DNA of 64,000 bases from Candidatus Fredericiella danica (GTDB lineage: Bacteria; Chloroflexota; Anaerolineae; Caldilineales; Caldilineaceae), in the NCBI GenBank assembly GCA_016713335.1, contig JADJPH010000009.1:62001-126000 (forward strand), given 5' to 3'. Below are positions 1-11,076 of this stretch, in pieces; the stretch's first letter is position 1, and every line of letters starts with the position of its first letter. A program made the position numbers and the translations under genes. The notes beneath the pieces are model-generated. The model had not been told where the DNA came from, made no database searches, and saw only the letters and a list, made by a program, of their open reading frames with translations.

Positions 1-1012
1 GGTGGCGTTCTGCACCGCCTTGGTCGCCGTCAGGTCCGGCACCTGCGGGTTGACGACCAGGTTGCGGATTTCGTGGTAATTGGTATTGCCGCCGGTGGAA
101 GCCGCAAACCCCATTTTGAGCGTACCCGGCGCCGCCGTGGGCATGGTGCAGGGCCAAGTAATGTGCGAAAGGTGTCCGACGGGCCGAATTTCATGGCAAT
201 CGTTACCTGATAGGCCGAGCCTACCGGCGTAAGGGTGATCTGCACCTGCCGATAGTAAGTAGCCTCCGCAGGGCGCGTCACGCCGCTGCTGCCGCAGACG
301 CCGTTTGTGACCCCGATGTTTGTAAACCCAGTGTAGTTTTTTGGGCAATCGATCCTGGGTAAAGAATATGGGCTTACGGTCAACCTGGTTGTCCCTACCA
401 GATAACGGTAATTGGTCGTTCCAGTACCGGGACCGCGCACCGCCACCGCCTGCGGAATTGCGCCCGGCCCGCCAATGCGACCTTCGTTTGGATTGGAGTA
501 GTTGCCGAACTCATCCAGCCCCAATCCCAGGTAGCCGCCACTAAGCCCGTTGATACCCGTTTTCTGCGCGTATCCCAACGAACCACCGTTTGCACCCACA
601 TTGAACGTGGTGGTGGCGCCGTCAAATAGGAAGAAACTGAGCCCATCGGCGCCGGTGCCACCCCATGACCCATAGTCGAAGGTGATCACCAGGCCGCGAC
701 CGGTGGGGACGGGTTGATTGTAGTAGGCGTAGCCGGCCCGGTACGTGGCGTTATTGGTGAGGCGCAGCCAGCCGTTGTCTGTCGGGTCGGCGTTACCGCT
801 CGTTAGGATGGAACTCCCACCAAGCACCCAGCCAGTGGCGGATGACTGCATGAAAGATTCGCTGAGAGGAAAGGTGAAGTCTCCCTGTGCGTAGGCAGGC
901 GCGGGGGGCAGACCGCACCGATCAGCCACAGCAAGAGCCACAAGGGAATGAATAGTGTCCGCACCCGGAGGGGCGCTGGTAACCGTAGCTTCTCGCCATC
1001 TGAATGCTTCAT
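1..1012 (-). CDS. Secreted L-type-lectin-like / DUF11 repeat protein (partial, frameshifted)
   Basis: Runs off the left edge. The chosen start is the ATG at 1010-1012, preceded by an AGGTGGG ribosome site and followed by a signal peptide (MKHSDGEK..., hydrophobic LFIPLWLLLWLIG). The mature part carries a beta-sandwich like bacterial legume-lectin-type domains, with the motifs DGLSFFLFDG, GGYLGLGLDEFGNYSN and RNLVVNPQ. The last visible residues, DLTATKAVQNAT, are the typical beginning of a DUF11 repeat, so the missing part probably holds more DUF11 modules. Two frameshifts interrupt it: one in a C6 run near 906-911 (one added base restores the frame) and one near 150. Such proteins are exported and thought to bind surface glycans or act as adhesins; the ligand cannot be read from sequence. 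Confidence 0.72.
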
Positions 1013-1428
1013 TTGGCCCACCTGTGCAAGCGTGTAGACAGTTGACGTGTCGATATCGCACGCCATGCACTTGCGTTGTACACCTGGCAAGTGATGCAGG
1101 GGATTCGACTTCGGCCAGGCACGCCGCAATGCGCCTGGTGGCGGCGAAAAGATCTTGTCTGATCGTACGCTTTCTTAGCGCAAAGCCTGCGCGACAAATG
1201 ACGCAACTATAATTTGTAAAGCAGGTATAAAACTTACAATCCGCTTACACAGCCGCTGTTCACTTCGCCTTGACCGGACTCCAAGCTCCGGATCAATTGT
1301 GGTGTACTTTCAGTCCGTGCTATCTTTAGAATGCACGTCAGGCGTGCTCGGTTGAAGCCGTCAAGATTTTTCTCAATTGAAGTTCTCACAAAACCCACCA
1401 GCCAACGAGGCTGCAATAGGAGCGACAC
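1013..1428. other. Divergent intergenic region, 416 nt
   Basis: No coding sequence is supported here. It separates the lectin gene (minus) from the sulfatase gene (plus). A small AT-rich island at 1207-1245 contains TATAAT (1208-1213) and TACAAT (1235-1240) on the plus strand, which could be -10 elements for the sulfatase gene, but no convincing -35 at proper spacing was found. Confidence 0.4.
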
Positions 1429-3321
1429 ATGGTTGTCCAGAACGACGCCACGAGCTACACCGCCGCGGCAAATCGCGCCCTGCTCAGCGAACTGAATTGG
1501 GATGACTCCCGGGATTTCGAGGCGGCAGCCCGCGGATTTATCGCCAGCCTGGAGGATCCAATCATTGCCGACGATCAGGGCCGCCCGGCTTGGGACCTGA
1601 ACGCCTATCCTTTCCTGGCGGAGGAGACTGCCCCGCCCACGGTCAATCCCAGCCTGTGGCGGCAGTCCCGGTTGCTGACCCTCTATCATGGCTTGTTCAA
1701 GGTCACCGACGGTGTTTACCAGATTCGTGGCTTCGACCTGTCCGTGATGAGCATCATCGAAAGCGACAACGGCTATGTAGTTGTCGACCCATTGCTCACC
1801 GCGCCAACGGCCAAGGCCGGCATGGAGTTGGTATACCGGCATTTAGGCAAAAAGCCGATCGTGGCCGTCATCTACACGCACAGCCATATCGATCATTGGG
1901 GCGGCGTCAAGGGCGTCATCGCCGAGGCTGACGTGCAGGCCGGCAAGGTCAAAGTAATCGCCCCCGAGCACTTCCTGGAGTATGCCATCAGTGAGAATAT
2001 CATCGTCGGCAACGTGATGAGCCGCCGCGCCACTTATATGTACGGTAATTTGCTCCCGCGCGGCCCTAAGGGACAGGTAGGCGCAGGGTTGGGCCAGACT
2101 ACGTCGTCCGGGCCGGTTACCCTGATTGATCCGACCGACTACATCACCGCCACCAGTCAGATCTTGACGATTGACGGATTGACGATCGAGTTTCGCCCAC
2201 ACCTGATACCGAAGCTCCTGCCGAGATGAACTTCCTTTTCCCCAAGTACGGGCATTGTGCATGGCCGAGAATTGCACCCATAACATGCATAATCTCTACA
2301 CCCTTCGTGGGCGCAGGTGCGTGATGCGAAAGCGTGGGCACACTACATCAATGAAGCCATGGAAGTTTTCGCCGGTCGTTTTGATGTCATCTTTTGCCAC
2401 CCACATGGCCGACGTGGGGCGAAGAGGACGGCACGGCATTCCTGAAACAGCAGCGCGATATGTACAAGTATCTGCATGACGAAACGCTGCGCCTGGCAAA
2501 TCAGGGCTATACATTGCTGGAGATTCCCGAGTTGATCGAACTGCCCCCGCGTTGTTCCGCGCCTGGTACAATCGCGGCTACTATGGCAGCGTCAACCACA
2601 ACGTCAAAGCCATCTACCAGCGCTACATGGGCTTTTTTGACGGAAATCCGGCAAACCTCCACCCGCTGCCGCCGGCAGAAGCCGGCCGCCAGTATGTCGA
2701 GTTCATGGGCGGAGCTGAATCCCTGCTTGCTAAGGCGCGGCAGTCGTATGCCGAGGGCAATTACCGCTGGGTGGCTCAAGTGGTCAACCATCTTGTGTTT
2801 GCCGAGCCTGACAACCTGGAAGCCTGCAACTTGCAGGCTGATGCACTGGAGCAGCTTGGCTATCAAGCCGAGTCTGGTCCGTGGCGCAACTTCTACCTGA
2901 GTGCGGTCAAAGAACTGCGCGACGGCGTCGTCGATCTACCCGCCCCCAAGTCCGTCTCGCCTGACACGATCCGGGCGACGCCGCTGGAAATGTTTTTTGA
3001 CCTGCTGGCAGTGCGGCTCATTGGACCGAAGGCCGCCGGTAAGACCATCACCCTTGATGCCAATTTTACCGATATTGGTGAGCAGTATCTGCTGGTGGTG
3101 GAAAACGGGGGTATTGAACTATGCCAGGGCAAAAGACACCACGCAGGCCGACGCCACCGTTTCCATGACGCCGCGGCTTGACCAGGTGCTGTTGGCGAAA
3201 CCACGCTGCCAGAGCAGATTGCAGCCGGTGAGGTTAAGATCGAGGGACGCCAGGAAGCACTGCGTGAATTCCTGGCCTTGATGGACACTTTCGAGTTCTG
3301 GTTCAATATCGTCACGCCCTG
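1429..3321 (+). CDS. SdsA1/YjcS-type alkyl sulfatase (metallo-beta-lactamase fold), multiply frameshifted
   Basis: Expected to hydrolyse linear alkyl sulfates to alcohol and sulfate using a two-zinc metallo-beta-lactamase site. The metal motif THSHIDHWGG sits near residue 149 and later segments match the family in order: LPRGPKGQVGAGLG, the metal-binding CMAENCTHNMHNLYTLRG region, HWPTWG-like, WYNRGYYGSVNHNVKAIYQR, then the dimerisation and SCP2-like C-terminal domain ending FEFWFNIVTP. Start is the ATG at 1429 behind TAGGAG. The reading frame changes at about 2208, 2250, 2320, 2400, 2545, 3115 and 3190, so no single frame covers it. Total span (about 630 residues) agrees with the family. No signal peptide is seen, unlike many secreted SdsA proteins. 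Either a damaged gene or, more likely given the window-wide pattern, a consensus-error-rich stretch. Confidence 0.8.
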
Positions 3322-3330
3322 ACCGCTGTT

Positions 3331-3378
3331 TCGATCCGTGACCTATGTGACCCTCACGCCGTATAGGTCACGGATCGA
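3331..3378. repeat. 16-bp perfect inverted repeat downstream of the sulfatase gene
   Basis: Arms TCGATCCGTGACCTAT (3331-3346) and its exact complement (3363-3378) enclose a 16-nt loop, just after the sulfatase stop at 3321. It can form a strong stem-loop at the mRNA 3' end, but no U-tract follows, so it is not a canonical intrinsic terminator. It may protect the 3' end, or be an operator upstream of the kinase gene at 3586. Confidence 0.6.
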
Positions 3379-3585
3379 CATACCACGCAACACAAACTCA
3401 AACGGTAACCCGGCTGATGAGCACTATCCGTCTTCCTTGGCGCCCAAGGCTCGGATAGGCATTCCCTTTCGATGACTTTGCCACTATAATCATCTTGTCA
3501 CCTTACCAAACGCACGATCCTTCAAGCACTGCATCATCCCCTGGGTCATCCGCAATTCGCAGTTTTGTCTCGGATCGAGGTCGCT

Positions 3586-6500
3586 ATGGCCGATAACTTC
3601 GTGTTTGACAGACCAGAATACAGTGCACCGATTGGCTTCTGGGAATGGAATATTGGTACGGACCTTTGCAACCTCACAAGCGGTTGTCGCCACATTTATG
3701 GCTTCGATGAATCCGGCAGCATCAGCATGTCGGAACTACGTGCGCTGGCACTGCCCGAGATCGTCCAGCCATTGAGGATGCGATAGAGAAATCCTCACGG
3801 CATCGATTCCATTTGAGGGCGAACACAGGATAATTCGGCGCGTAGATGGGGTCATGCGCACTATCCATGTGTGTGGTGAAGTTGAATGTGACGATTCAGG
3901 CAAACCCGTCCGTATGATCGGCGCCACACAAGACATAACGGACATCAGACGGGTCGAACCGGGACATGCGGACCCGGCAGCCCATGCTAAATCCCCTGAG
4001 GGCGGCATCGAAACTGAAGTCAAACGGCTTGCCGCGATCGTGGAATCCTCGCCGGATGCAATTGTCGGTATCGACTTTGACGGGACCATCACGAGTTGGA
4101 ACGAAAGCGCCACGCGGTTCTCTGGTCGCACAGCCGCCGAAGTAATCGGCAAGAGTATATTCAGCATTCATGCGCCGAGCCTGGAGGCTGACATGCAGGC
4201 GATGATCGCGCGCATCCGCCAGGGCGAAATGATCCAGATGCCCGATCTCGTGTTGGCAAAACCGGCGGAAAACAGCAGGACAGTAGCGGTGACCTTAAGA
4301 CCGGTCAAGAGCCGTACCGGTGCGCTGCTCGGAATTGCCGCCGTTGCCCATGATGTCACCGAACGCAGACAGGCGGAAGATGCACTGGCGGCGAGTGAGG
4401 AGCGCTTGCGACTTGCCCTGGATGCGACCAGTGACGGCATCTGGGATTGGAACATTCCGACCGGGGAAGTGCACTTCAGCGACCAGTGGCTACGGTCACT
4501 CGGTTACGACAGAAGTGAAGTTCCGCCCTCTGTCATATTTTGGCAGAGCATCATCCATCCTGATGACTGGCCAAAGGTGGAAGCCGCCCTGCAGGCACAC
4601 TTTGCAGGAGACACACCGGTCTACGAGTGCGAAAACCGCCTACGCATGAAGACAGGTGAATACCGGCACAACCTCGACCGCGGCAGGTCGTCAAGCGGGA
4701 TGCGGACGGCAGACCGCAGCGCATGGTCGGGATCGATGCCGACATCACGGAGCGGAAACAGGCAGCGCTTGAGCGAGCATGACTGGCCGCAATTGTCGAG
4801 TCTACAGATGATGCCATTATCGGCAAAGACCTAAACGGCATCATTACCGATTGGAACCATGGTGCTGAACAGCAATATGGCTATGCGGCGGTTGAAGTGA
4901 TTGGCAAGTCTGTATCGGTGCTGTTTCCGAGTGAGCGTCGCGAACACCTGGCGCAGACCCTGGAACGAATTCGCAGGGGTCAGCGCATTGAAAGCTACGA
5001 CACGACCCGCAAGACGAAAGACGGGCGGATTATCGATGTGTCGCTCACGATTTCGCCGGTGAAGGATGCCCACGGCAATGTCGTCGGGGCTTCCACCATC
5101 TCCCATAACATCAGTGACCGCAAGCAGCTTGAAGCAGAACTGCGCAACCACGACGCAAGACTGACGGCGGTGCTGGAGAGTTCAGTAGACTTTATCTGGT
5201 CTGTTGATAAAGAGTATCGCCTCATCCTCGGCAACAGCGCCTATCATACCCAAACGAAGAAAGCCATCGGCCATGTGTATGCGCCTGGCGAATGCGTGCT
5301 GGATGCGCCGCTTCCTGATGAGATTCGTGAACAGTGGCGCAGCACATATGACCGGGCGCTGCAAGGGGAAAGCTTCACGGTTGAGACGCAAATGGAATTC
5401 AGCCGAGAGCCGCGGTATACCGAATATCGCTATCAACCCTCACCAATGCCGACGGTCATATTGTCGGCATGGTTGGCGTTGGTCACGATATCACCGAGCG
5501 GCGACGGATGGATGAATCCCTACGCGAAAGCAAGGAGGCTTCACGGCTACTTTCATTTAAGCGGAGCTGGTATCTGCGTCACTTCACCCGACAAGGGTTG
5601 GGTGGAAGTCAATGACCGGCTTTGCCAGATGCTAGGTTACGCCAGAGAGGAACTGATGGGCCTAACGTGGGCGGAGCTAACGCATCCTGATGATCTCAAT
5701 GCTGACCTCGCATTGTTCCACCAGGTATTGGCAGGCGAACGAAATGATTACGAACTTGACAAACGCTTCGTGCGGAAGGATGGAACGATCATCTATACGA
5801 CGCTGTCGGTGACCTCCGCCCGTAATCCCGATGGTACGGTTCGCCATATTCTCGCCCATTTGATCGACATCAGCGAACGCAAACGGATCGAAGAAGAACT
5901 GCGCAGGAGTAAAGAAGCCTTTCAAAACTATTTCAACCTCAGCGGCGCAGGGATCGGCGTCACGTCGCCTGAACACGGCTGGTTGGCCGTCAATGAACGT
6001 ATGTGCCAGATGTTGGGCTACAGCCAAGGAATTGGCGCACATGACGTGGGTGCAAATTACGCACCCAGACAACCTGGAGCTGGACCTAGAACTATATCAC
6101 CAGATGCAGACCGGCGTACGCGACGGCTATCAGCTTGACAAGCGCTACATCCGCAAGGACGGAACTGTTATCGATGTCACGCTTTCGGTGACCTGTGAAC
6201 GGAACCCTGATGGCACGATCCATCACGCACTTGCCCATGTGATCGACGTTACTGACCGCAAAGTGTTGGAAGAAGCTTTGCGCCAAAGCGAAGAACGCTA
6301 CCGGCTGCTGGCTGACGGATCGCCACTACCGATTGCCGTAATCGACGCGGAGACAGGGAAAGTCGTCTATGCCAATCCGCGGGCGACGGCGTTCTTTGGC
6401 GTGCAGCGATCAGATGTAATTGGCAGATCAGCGGCCGAATTCTACTCTGATCCTAAGAAGCGAGAACCCTTCGTAGCATTGGTGCGTGAGCAGGGATATG

Positions 6501-7720
6501 TCGCTGACTTTGAAGTGCTGATGCATACACGTGGTGGGCAAGAGTCATGGGTTTCAGTGAGCACAACGAGTTCCACCTATCAGGGTCGTCCTGCGTTTCA
6601 ATCTGTCTATCTTGACATCACTAAACGCAAACAGGCAGAGGCGGCGTTGCTCCAAAGTGAACAACGCTATCGATTGCTAGCCGAGAACATGACCGACGTC
6701 GTTTGGGTGCTGGATGTTGAGACTGGATACTTTACCTATGTCAGCCCCTCGGTCGAACGGCTGCGTGGTTACACTGCCGAGGAAGTGATCGCCCAACCCG
6801 CCAGTGAAGCTCTGACACCAGAATCTCAGGCACTTGTGGCAACAATTCTTACCAAGTCAGTTCCGGAATTCATGGCCGGCAACGTGCTTCAGAACCCTGG
6901 TTTTGACGTTGAGCAGCCACGACGCGATGGGACCACCGTCTGGACCGAAGCTGTGGGGCGCTTTTACCGCAATGAGGAAAACGGACATCTCGAAATCTAC
7001 GGTGTGTCGCGCGACCTGACGGAACGCCGGGCGAAGGAAGCTGAAATTCGCCGGTTGAACCAGGAGTTGGAGCAGCGGGTTGTCGAACGCACCGCCGAGC
7101 TGAGTCAAGCGCTTGACGAACTGCGCAATGCGGAGCAACTGAAAGACTCGTTTCTGGCCTCAGTCAGCCACGAATTGCGTACTCCCTTGACCGGGGTGCT
7201 TGGGATGGCGGATGCACTGGAGATGCAGGTGGTAGGACCCCTCAATGAGCACCAGCGTCGCTATGTGCAGCAAATCCAAAATAGCGGCGAACGCTTGCTC
7301 AAGATGGTGAACAGCATCCTGCACTACACGGCGTTATTGGCCGGGAAAGTGAAGTCTCAGCCAGAACCCTGCCGGTTGCTAGAACTATGCGCCATCAGCA
7401 TGCGCACGATCCGACCGGCGGCTGAACTGAAAAAACAGACTATGAAGTTGAATATTGACCCGCATGACCTGGAGATCACAAGCGACCCTGACGGCCTTAT
7501 CCAGATCCTCAACAACTTGCTCGACAATGCTGTGAAATTTACACCAGAAGGTGGTGCAATCGGGCTGGAAGTGGTCAACGATCCCGCCCAAAAGGTCGTG
7601 CATTTTACAGTCTGGGATACGGGCATCGGAGCGTCAGCAGCTTATCTGAAAAGGTTAGCTTCCACACTCGCAATGCGTTCCAGTGCTGCCACCAACTTTC
7701 TGCCACCACCGGTTTTGTGA
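3586..7720 (+). CDS. Multi-PAS sensor histidine kinase (frameshifted, ATPase domain truncated)
   Basis: Cytosolic sensor kinase with about nine consecutive PAS/PAC modules (roughly 3590-3940, 4020-4370, 4390-4760, 4770-5140, 5140-5510, 5540-5900, 5905-6270, 6280-6630, 6640-7040), a short coiled coil, then a HisKA dimerisation domain with phospho-acceptor motif SVSHELRTPL and an HATPase_c domain with N box NNLLDNAVKFT and G1 box DTGIG near 7629. After DTGIG homology stops and the frame simply reads antisense through the neighbouring gene to 7720, so the F and G2 boxes are missing. Start ATG at 3586 has GAGGT at 5-nt spacing. Frameshifts lie near 3765, 3810, 4665, 5440 and 6025. PAS modules 6 and 7 are near-identical tandem copies. 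No transmembrane segment was found. Partner regulator unknown. Confidence 0.78.
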
Positions 7721-9988
7721 CATAGTCATCCATGCCCGCCGCGCGGAATTGGCGCTCGTCGCTCTCCATAGCGGGCGCCGTCATGGCAATGATATACGGC
7801 TGGTGGATTGCGGGTAATTCGCTGCGAATGCGCTTGGTGGCTGTTACGCCATCAAGGATGGGCATTTGTACATCCATCAGGATCACATTGTAGGATTGGC
7901 GGCGCAGCGACTGAATTGCCTCTTCCCCATTGCCTGCCACTTCGGGCACGGACCGAGGCGCTCAAGCATACGCAGTGCCACCTTCTGATTCACGGCATTA
8001 TCTTCGCTAATAGGATATGGAGTGGTGCGCGTTGGGCCATGCTTGCATCGAAGTGCACTGCTGTGCGCACCACCGCCGGTCGCGCCTGTTCTGTTGGGTA
8101 TAAGACCTCTACCAGCACGGTTCGCAACAATGACGCTTTGACCGGCTTGACGAGTTGCGCGGCGAATAGGTCGTGGGGGGCCTCATAGTGCGGCAATGCC
8201 AGCGAGGTCAACAGGATCAGCGGAAGGTTCGCCAAACAACTGCGGCAGCGGATTTCCTGCGCCAACATGATGCCGTCTATTTGCGGCATTTGCATATCGA
8301 CGATGACTGCATCGTATGCAGCCTCTCTGTCGAGCACTGCAACGCCTCTGAAGCCGAAGCAACGGCGTCCCAATGCATGCCGCACGCCTTGAACTGCAAC
8401 CATGATCTTGCGGTTTGTGGCGTCATCGTCTACCACGAGCACCCGCTTGTCTTGAAGTTGTGCAAGTTGCTTATTCAACAAATCGGGGTCAACATGCTGG
8501 GCGACCACACCTAACGTCACGGTGAAGTTGAAAGTACCGATCCCAGGCTTACTTTCAACCCAAATGACGCCGCCCATCAGCTCTACCAATTGACGGCAAA
8601 TCACCAAACCGAGTCCGGTGCCACCAAAAGTCCGGGTAGTCGATGAGTCAACCTGGCTGAAGGCATGAAAAAAGTCGATCCATCCGTTCCGGTGGAATGC
8701 CGATTCCAGTATCGCTACAAAGTGGATGCTGGTCATTGATTTAGGGATTGGCGCTTCCGTGGCATCCCCAACCGCACTATCAGTTCAACTTGACCAGCGT
8801 GTGAACTGACCGCATTGTTTGGTAGATTGACTAGCACCTGGCGCAGGCGCGTAACGTCGCCGGTCACGATCTCGGGCACTGCGTCGGTGATTGAGTACGC
8901 TAGATTCAGTTGCTTTTCACCAGCCTTCACGCTCAACAGGTCAATGGCCTCCTCGATACATAATGGAGGTTGAACGGCTGCTGCTCCAGATCGAGGCGGC
9001 CCGCCCCTGATCTTGAAATCCAGAATGTCGTTGATGACTGCCAGTAGCGCATCGCTACTGGTGCGTACCGTTTGGGCGAATTCGTTTTGTTCGGGTGTCG
9101 CGGGTCTCAAGCAACAATCCAGTCATGCCAATCACGGCATTGAGTGGGGTGCGGATTTCATGGCTCATGTTGGCGAGGAATTCCGACTTCGTACGGCTGG
9201 CGGCTTCCGCCGCAACTTCCGTCCGGAGTTCTTGTTCTATTTCTGTCCGCTGCATTTCGGTGCGGTGGATTCTTCGCCAACTCAGTAGAATCATGGCGCA
9301 TCCGGCCAACCACACCAACAGGTGACCGATTGCCATTCGCACTAAGTCTTCAGTTTGCATTGCCCACAACGGCGCCATGGGGATATTGACAAAGATAGCG
9401 CCCCCAATATCACCGAACTGCCGATCTGGATAGGTGCACGCCGTGCAGCGGTCGGTAATCAAATTGGGCGCGCGTAGCGCATATGCGCTGATTCGTTGAA
9501 CTCACTAATCTCGCTAACCTCTTCTTCACCGCGGTCAAAGGCAAGCAGTGCAGTGCGCTCCCATGCATCGGGCGCATTTTCGGGATCTAGGGGATCTAGG
9601 CTGGTGATCCTGCCCGTGGGGGTGGCGTCGCCGCCTTGCGTTGCATACATCTCACTGAGCATGGCGGGGGCTCAGTAACATCAGCCGCCGCCCCCAGATG
9701 TCGTCGCAATGGTTTCCGGTATGTCTTTAGGGCGGCATTCGGCGTCGCTTGGGCATCCACTGACACGTAGACGCCGCCATGACTGGCTGCCCAGAGCCGG
9801 AATATATGATCTCTGTCGTAGGATACTGCCGCTTGAAGTTTAGCGTATTGATGGGTGTCATTCAACGCATTGTCGGCATTCCACAATAACGACAGGGGAG
9901 AGCTACCGCCATACCGAAGCAGTGCCAGCGCAAACCACCGTAGTTGTTTAGTTACATTTGTGCTGGCATCATCGGTTCCAGTCAACAA
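7642..9988 (-). CDS. Hybrid sensor histidine kinase with Tll0287-like sensor domain and two receiver domains (frameshifted)
   Basis: Order from the N-terminus: a hydrophobic segment (about 9930), a Tll0287-like (DUF3365) sensor domain (LWAASHGGVYV ... ENAPDAWER ... GDIGGAIFVNIP), a transmembrane helix (VWLAGCAMILLSW), HisKA (LANMSHEIRTPLNAVIGM), HATPase_c (DTGIGIPPERMDRLF, GGTGLGLVICRQLVELMGG), receiver 1 (VLVVDDD, phosphorylatable Asp in VIVDMQMP, Lys in LVKPVK) and receiver 2 (VILMDVQMP, GMDDYVTKP). The true end is TAA at 7642-7644 after VAALERIASVEANLF, read once a frameshift near 7690 is corrected. More frameshifts lie near 7950-7990, 8680, 8735, 9090, 9460 and 9650. The CxxC of the sensor reads CTACT, without the His of a heme-c CxxCH. 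Start near 9988 is uncertain. It converges on the truncated kinase. Confidence 0.75.
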
Positions 9989-10188
9989 CTTGCCAAATCA
10001 ACATCTAGTCTGGTTTGTTGAGAGGGGACTGCGCCAATGGTGCATTGCAAAATGCTATGATGGTGCTGCTAATCACTAAAAATGATCATATACATAAATG
10101 CTGACAGGAACATCAGATAAATGACGTCACTTTGAGTCGTGGCCGTAAGGTCGGGTCGAATGATGTGTCCCAGTATTTTATTTGATAA

Positions 10189-10217
10189 TTGACATTAGAA
10201 CATTTGTTCTATACAAT
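10189..10217 (+). promoter_or_regulatory. Sigma-70 promoter of the imu operon with embedded LexA (SOS) box
   Basis: A perfect -35 TTGACA (10189-10194), 17-nt spacer and -10 TACAAT (10212-10217) drive the operon beginning at 10273. The spacer is filled by the palindrome TAGAACATTTGTTCTA (10196-10211), a GAAC-N4-GTTC match to the Gram-positive-type LexA site. LexA bound here would cover both hexamers, predicting tight repression and induction by DNA damage. No lexA gene lies in the window. Confidence 0.88.
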
Positions 10218-10272
10218 CAAAGATAGTTGTTGTCTCCGCTGCCGCCTCAAGCCGTCGCTCTTTTGAACGCAA

Positions 10273-11076
10273 GTGCAAGCATCTATGACCGATCGTAAAC
10301 GTCGTCATCTCGACAACGCAGTGGCCGCCGTTCAGCAGCGCTATGGGCCGCAAGCTTTGCATTACGGTGATCTGTTCAACCCAATTCAAGAAATTCCGCA
10401 TATTTCCACCGGCTTTCCTGCCCTGGATGCGATGACCGGCTGCCTTGGCGTCCCGGCAGGGGCGGTGACGCTGCTGAGCGGACGTACGACTTCGGGCAAG
10501 GTGACGGTCGCCTACAAACTGTTGGCCAACGCCCAGCGCACCGTCTATGGCCAAATCGCCTACACCGTAGCATTGATCGACCTGAGCCGCACCGCGGATC
10601 CTGACTATCTGGCGCGCTGTGGCATCGATCTACACTATCTGCTGGTGGCGCGGCCAGAGCGCCCTGAACAGGCCATTGCCGTGTTGGGCGACTTGCTGCA
10701 GTTGCAACGGCCGCGGGCGGTGGTGGTCGATGGTCTGCCGCAGCTCGTCGCAGATCGTACGGCCCTTGGTCGCTTGAATGAGATGCTGGGCAAGTTGGTG
10801 CAACTGGCGCGCACCACCGGGTGTGCGCTGGTCTTTCTCGATGATCCCAAACCGCCCTGGCAGCGCTGGTTCAACCTGGACGGCAGCCGGACCGTGCGGT
10901 GGCGCGCAGCCCTGCATATCGAACTGCAGCGCGAGCGCTGGTTGCGCCGTGACAATGAAATGGCCGGCTACCAGGCCCAGGCGCGGCTGCTAAAAAGCCG
11001 GTGGGTGCACGCGCTCCGGAGCGCAGAGGTTGAGATCGTGTTTAATGGGACAGTCCGCGCAAGAGAGACCTGGTGA
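10273..11076 (+). CDS. imuA: ImuA-like RecA-fold protein of the mutagenesis cassette
   Basis: A 267-residue RecA/SulA-like protein: ISTGFPALDAMTG resembles the RecA/ImuA N-terminal region, GRTTSGKVT is a Walker A loop and AVVVDGLPQ a Walker B strand. In characterised systems ImuA (or ImuA') recruits RecA and ImuB to blocked replication forks together with the DnaE2 polymerase. The first possible start is GTG 10273; ATG 10285 in the same frame is equally plausible, and neither has a clear Shine-Dalgarno. The stop overlaps the next start (GTGA), implying translational coupling in an SOS operon. ImuA proteins diverge strongly between phyla, so the name rests on fold plus operon position. Confidence 0.82.
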   Translation: MQASMTDRKRRHLDNAVAAVQQRYGPQALHYGDLFNPIQEIPHISTGFPALDAMTGCLGVPAGAVTLLSGRTTSGKVTVAYKLLANAQRTVYGQIAYTVALIDLSRTADPDYLARCGIDLHYLLVARPERPEQAIAVLGDLLQLQRPRAVVVDGLPQLVADRTALGRLNEMLGKLVQLARTTGCALVFLDDPKPPWQRWFNLDGSRTVRWRAALHIELQRERWLRRDNEMAGYQAQARLLKSRWVHALRSAEVEIVFNGTVRARETW

